64,000 nt of DNA from Loxodes magnus (lineage: Eukaryota > Ciliophora > Karyorelictea > Loxodida > Loxodidae): contig CAMPDV010000945.1 of the NCBI GenBank assembly GCA_946699065.1, positions 78,622-142,621 on the forward strand. Direction: 5' to 3'. The notes beneath the pieces were generated by a model. That model had not been told where the DNA came from. It ran no database searches and worked only from the letters and a program-made list of their open reading frames with translations. Positions 60,496 through 64,000 of the stretch are shown piece by piece (within the stretch, counting starts at the first letter, position 1; each line of letters opens with the position of its first letter). Made by a program: the position numbers and the translations under genes.

Positions 60496-61369
60496 AATCG
60501 ATTAAAGATATTCTCCAACTAAAATGGTTAAACATGAAAAGACACTATAATAAAATAAGTTTAGAGGATTCGAAGTGACTTTCTTCAACTAAATTCGTAT
60601 CAAAAGTATCTTATGTCGTTACACCTTAACTGTGAAGATTCTTTAATATTTGATTTAAATTTAATAGTCTTTGTCTCATTATTGAATTATATTACTAAGT
60701 AATCTTTCTAACTTTAATATCTTCGATATTAACCCTTCATCTAGTTAAGTATTTTAACTTGTCCTATAGTTAGATTTCATTCTCACAATAAAATAATTCG
60801 TTATCATTTAACTGTCATTAATACATAATAAAATAAGTAAATCACTTTAAATAAAAGGGTCTAAGCGACGCTTTATATATTTAGGACTGACTTTACATCA
60901 TTAATTTCTCTATTATACTCTTAAATAATTAAAAATTATTGTATTTATAAAATAGACACTTTAGTATATTAAAACCTATTTTCAATGAAGATATCTTTAA
61001 TTTATCTTAGTATTATTAATATCCATCTTGTATATGTTTAATAATAATCTACTTATTTAAAAAGCCTTAGAAAGTTATCTTTCATATATTAGCATTTATT
61101 AACTTAATGGCTTCTATTATATATAATTAAATTAACTCTTATCTTATTAACATTTACAGCTTGTAGATTTATGATCATTATTTATAGATATTCATTATCA
61201 ATATTTTGCTTACCAAGTAATTATAGAGCTGTTTTAATAAATTGATATCATCTTTAAACAAAATATTACTTCTCTAACTTCTTCAATTGCTAGTCTAAAA
61301 AATCAATATACTATCATCTAAATTGAAATACCCTAAGGTATTAAGACTATCAAATTAACTACCTTAGAA
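60496..61369. other. AT-rich stretch without a gene
   Basis: Lies between the helical protein and the kinase fragment. Nothing supported was seen. Confidence 0.4.
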
Positions 61370-61600
61370 TTTTCTTTCAGATTCGATAGAAGGTTGTAAA
61401 TATAATATATAATGAGTAGAGGGGCATATTTATTAATATATTCTGCTATTGATACTAAAACTGGTAAATATGCAGCAATTTAGATACTAAAAGTTTTTAA
61501 ACACAAGATACATGCTAAAAAGCTCTTAAAAGTAGAAAGATATAAAGATTTCTTAAGCATAGAAACATATTAGTACTGTTCTGATATTAATCTAAAGACA
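61370..61600 (+). pseudogene. Protein-kinase N-lobe fragment
   Basis: The plus strand reads YIMSRGAYLLIYSAIDTKTG then KYAAIQILKVFKHKIHAKK, and after a frame change RFLKHRNILVLF. This follows the kinase N-lobe order: glycine loop (GRGAYGxVYSAID-like, with the first Gly as Ser), the strand-3 VAIK motif, and helix C to strand 4 (LxHxNIxxL). The pattern is closest to CMGC/MAPK-type kinases. The essential strand-3 lysine is TAG (Gln here), the first glycine is lost and the frame is broken, so it cannot be active. No catalytic loop follows. It sits just inside the right arm, and is not the same kinase as the remnant at 2976-4026. Confidence 0.75.
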
Positions 61601-61869
61601 AGGAAATAGCAGATATATATATTCAATTTTTAGCTAAATTAGTGAGTATAGATAAAGCTGATTATTAATCATGATAAATAGCCAATAATTGATTATTATA
61701 ATTTGATATTCTCGTGATGTTATCAAAAGGAATTAATCCTAAAGTTTTAAAGCAAAAAGATGTTCTAAAGCAAACTTTCAAAATTTTATTTAAGAATTTT
61801 GGCATGATTATTATATTTTTTAAAGCTTTTATTTTATTCAATTAAAATGATAAACTTAATTTTATATTC

Positions 61870-64000
61870 TTCAACCCTTGATTAATTTAAGTTATGGCTT
61901 AAATTAAATCAAGGTATTTTTTAAGGTCTATTAAATTAAGTGACTATATCTCCTTATTTTTTTTAAGAACTTTTTAAAAAATATCCCTGAGTTCTCTTGG
62001 GTAACTAGGCACTAATAATTAAAAAATCTTATTGTTTCATTTGATTTGTTTTTTACTCTTGCTTATTATATTTATTTATTTCTAATCTTCTTGAATCCTC
62101 CAAATACTTTTAGGAGTTAGTGGCTAATTTTTTTCAATTCCTAATAATTTATTCTTTATTTTAGTTACAGCCATTTAAAAATCGCTAAAACAGTTTATTA
62201 TCATTTTTTTGCTTAAATTTAGCAAATTTTTCTACAATCTTTATTTTGTACTAGTTGGCACGCTTCGACCTAGCCAGAATATTCTTATAGTAAACTGAGT
62301 ATTTTATTTAGATCTTTTATCAAGATATATTAGGAACTATATACTTTTCTCTTACTGAAATTTTGTAGCCATTTATGTCTTTTTCGAATATAGTTTCAGA
62401 TATCTTTTATCAGAAAAACTCCAAACCCAATTAAGTAATTTAAAGTAATTTTCTACAATTTTTCTTAATTTTATTTCTCAAGAATCTGAAATCAAAGCTT
62501 CTAAGAGTTACATAAACTTAACGTTCATTTAAGTTTGAATGCTAAAAGTTCCAATTCAGTCTACTTTAATTTTTGGGTACACAATTAGAGCTACTGATTA
62601 CTCAATATTATTTGGGAGAAGTTTCTTTTTTATGCTAAATAAATAATCCAGATGCTTCTAAAGTTTATTTAGGAAACTACAGTGTCTTCTTCATATTTAT
62701 ATAAGGACTACTTTCAGTCGATAAATGTTCTAAAGTAATCAATCTAACTTTATAAAAACTATCGCTATTATTCCTAGAACTCAGTTCTATGAATCTGCTT
62801 TTTTAATTCTTCAGAATTGACTAAGAAACTTATGATTTTCACTTAAGCTTATAATTTTCCTTTCAAGCATTACTATCTCTAGTACTTGCTAAGCTTTCTC
62901 TACTTTATTATTTAGAGCTAGACTCTATATATTATCTTACGAATTTCGAAATTAATTGTGAGGAATTAAGAACACTTGAAGTCGAGCTTGTTAAAAGAAA
63001 AAGCTTCATTTCTAATATCTATTTATAGGTACTTAAAATTTAGCTGCCAAGTAATAATTATCTTTAGAATTTGCTTTAAAGCTCATAATTGCTTTTTAGA
63101 TTGTATAGCTGCTATTTTTTTCAGCTTGCTATTGAACTAAGTCATTTGAACTTTTAAGATCTAAAAGCTTGGCATGTTCTATAATGAAAAGGGATTTTTC
63201 TAGCGTCTAAATAAATAATACTTACAGTATTCTTTTGTTATAAGATATGCATTAACTCTAATTTTTAAGAACTAAATGCGACTCAGTTTAATTTAGTATT
63301 TGCGAGAAACCTTAGTGGTTTTCTAAATATTGACTGTTAACAAAAATTCAGATTCTTCCTAAAACATCTTCAAGTTTGAAAAAATTTTGGGCATATTTCA
63401 ATGTTTACTAAGATTAGCCCATCTTTAAGTCTCGGAACTAATTCTACTCTGATTAGAATCTTCAGATCTTATCATTTTTTGCCTTTACTTATTTTTGGAT
63501 TGAAATATAGTTCCAGAATTAATGTCTTTTGCTACTCTTTATTACTATAAATATTATACTTTTAAGGAGATTACTTTTTTTCTTGGAGATCAAAGGTAAT
63601 TTAATCTTTTATTAATCAGAAGCAAATACGCTGAAGACATCTCTTGATTTCCTAATTCTATTTTAGCTCCAGCTCTTTTTACTTAGATTGGATCTTTCTA
63701 GTAATTTTAATTGCAAAATTATCAGATGGACTATAGAATAAGAATCCTCTATTAATTTAATTATTTTAAATAGTAAGATTAATCTTTCATCTCTTCTTTA
63801 TTTTCTAACTTTCCTTTTTGATATAGACTAGTTGTTCTATGTTGTAGTTTGAATATATTATCCATTTTATTCGATTTTCGAATTTTCAAATTAACTATAA
63901 TTAAAAAAGTTATTAAGCTAGATTACATTTAAAGCAAATTTTTAGAGTAATATTAAAGTTAAGAGATAATTAAAGTTATTTAGTTGTATTACTATATATT
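61870..64000. repeat. Right inverted-repeat arm (copy A'', truncated by window end)
   Basis: Inverted relative to 52700-54657, and direct relative to 1-480 for its last 470 bases. It carries neither insertion in the part visible. On the minus strand it encodes the same conserved arm protein (KSRDVFSVFASDQQKIKL). At its inner edge, 61876-61914, CCTTGATTAATTTAAG and CTTAAATTAAATCAAGG form a near-perfect palindrome. Confidence 0.88.

Larger units (their letters stand above)
49375..64000. mobile_element. Large element with inverted-repeat arms of several kb (right arm cut by window end)
   Basis: The left arm at 49375-54657 and the right arm from about 61870 to beyond 64000 are inverted copies of each other, enclosing about 7.2 kb. 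Corresponding points were followed by eye: 52870-53035 with 63530-63680, 53040-53450 with 63070-63530, and 54360-54657 with 61870-62180. Without its two insertions the left arm is about 4.1 kb. Arms this long, a gene-bearing inner region and location in AT-rich germline-type DNA fit large ciliate germline transposons such as the Tlr group, but no diagnostic integrase or polymerase was found in the visible part. A third arm copy at 1-2365 shows the family is repeated nearby. Confidence 0.75.

Noticed and set aside
1-64000. Mitochondrial origin (TGA = Trp is common there)
   Set aside because: Nuclear-type LINE, long-inverted-repeat element, RNA polymerase III-type tRNA gene and TAA/TAG = Gln do not fit a mitochondrial genome.

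Overview
This looks like germline (micronuclear-type) DNA of a ciliate. It is very AT-rich, and standard-code reading frames are short and scattered. Recognisable proteins (a LINE-type retrotransposon, two protein-kinase remnants, a NACHT NTPase, a zinc-knuckle Gag) read through only if TAA and TAG mean Gln. TAA is certain: the reverse-transcriptase FKQGC motif and the QYGF motif are both written with TAA. In the same frames TGA sits where Trp is expected. In the retrotransposon I count by hand about 28 in-frame TGA against 2 TGG. I therefore read these genes with TAA/TAG = Gln and TGA = Trp, which leaves no codon that is purely a stop. I cannot name the species.

Layout. 1-2365: outer part of a long inverted-repeat arm. 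2976-8083: a decayed protein kinase, a doubtful coding stretch, a GC-richer hairpin-rich block (6690-7010) and a probable membrane-protein gene. 9580-12650: a rearranged second LINE copy with an inverted middle. 13.9-14.7 kb: a 37-bp minisatellite. 14.7-19.5 kb: three unknown protein-coding regions and a second hairpin-rich block. 23339-23411: a tRNA-Glu gene standing alone in AT-rich DNA. 25.1-30.4 kb: a nearly complete LINE on the minus strand. 30.6-40.5 kb: a GC-richer block, an array of GTAAG(T)-headed repeats, a duplicated core block, T-rich desert, and three copies of a 935-bp satellite. 41.8-46.1 kb: a NACHT/coiled-coil gene on the minus strand. 47.4-48.0 kb: a small unknown gene.

49375 to beyond 64000 is one large element: a left arm (49375-54657, carrying two later insertions, one Gag-like), an inner region of about 7 kb with at least two candidate genes and a kinase fragment, and a right arm (61870 onward, cut by the window end). 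The arm at 1-2365 is a third copy of the same arm, so a related element lies just outside the left edge. The architecture recalls the large, long-inverted-repeat germline elements of Tetrahymena (Tlr family), but I could not identify Tlr genes by homology.

With only one codon as a possible stop, and that one apparently sense, open frames are long in every register. Only frames fixed by a known motif are trusted here. Many genes carry single-base frame breaks at A/T runs; these may be decay or assembly errors.
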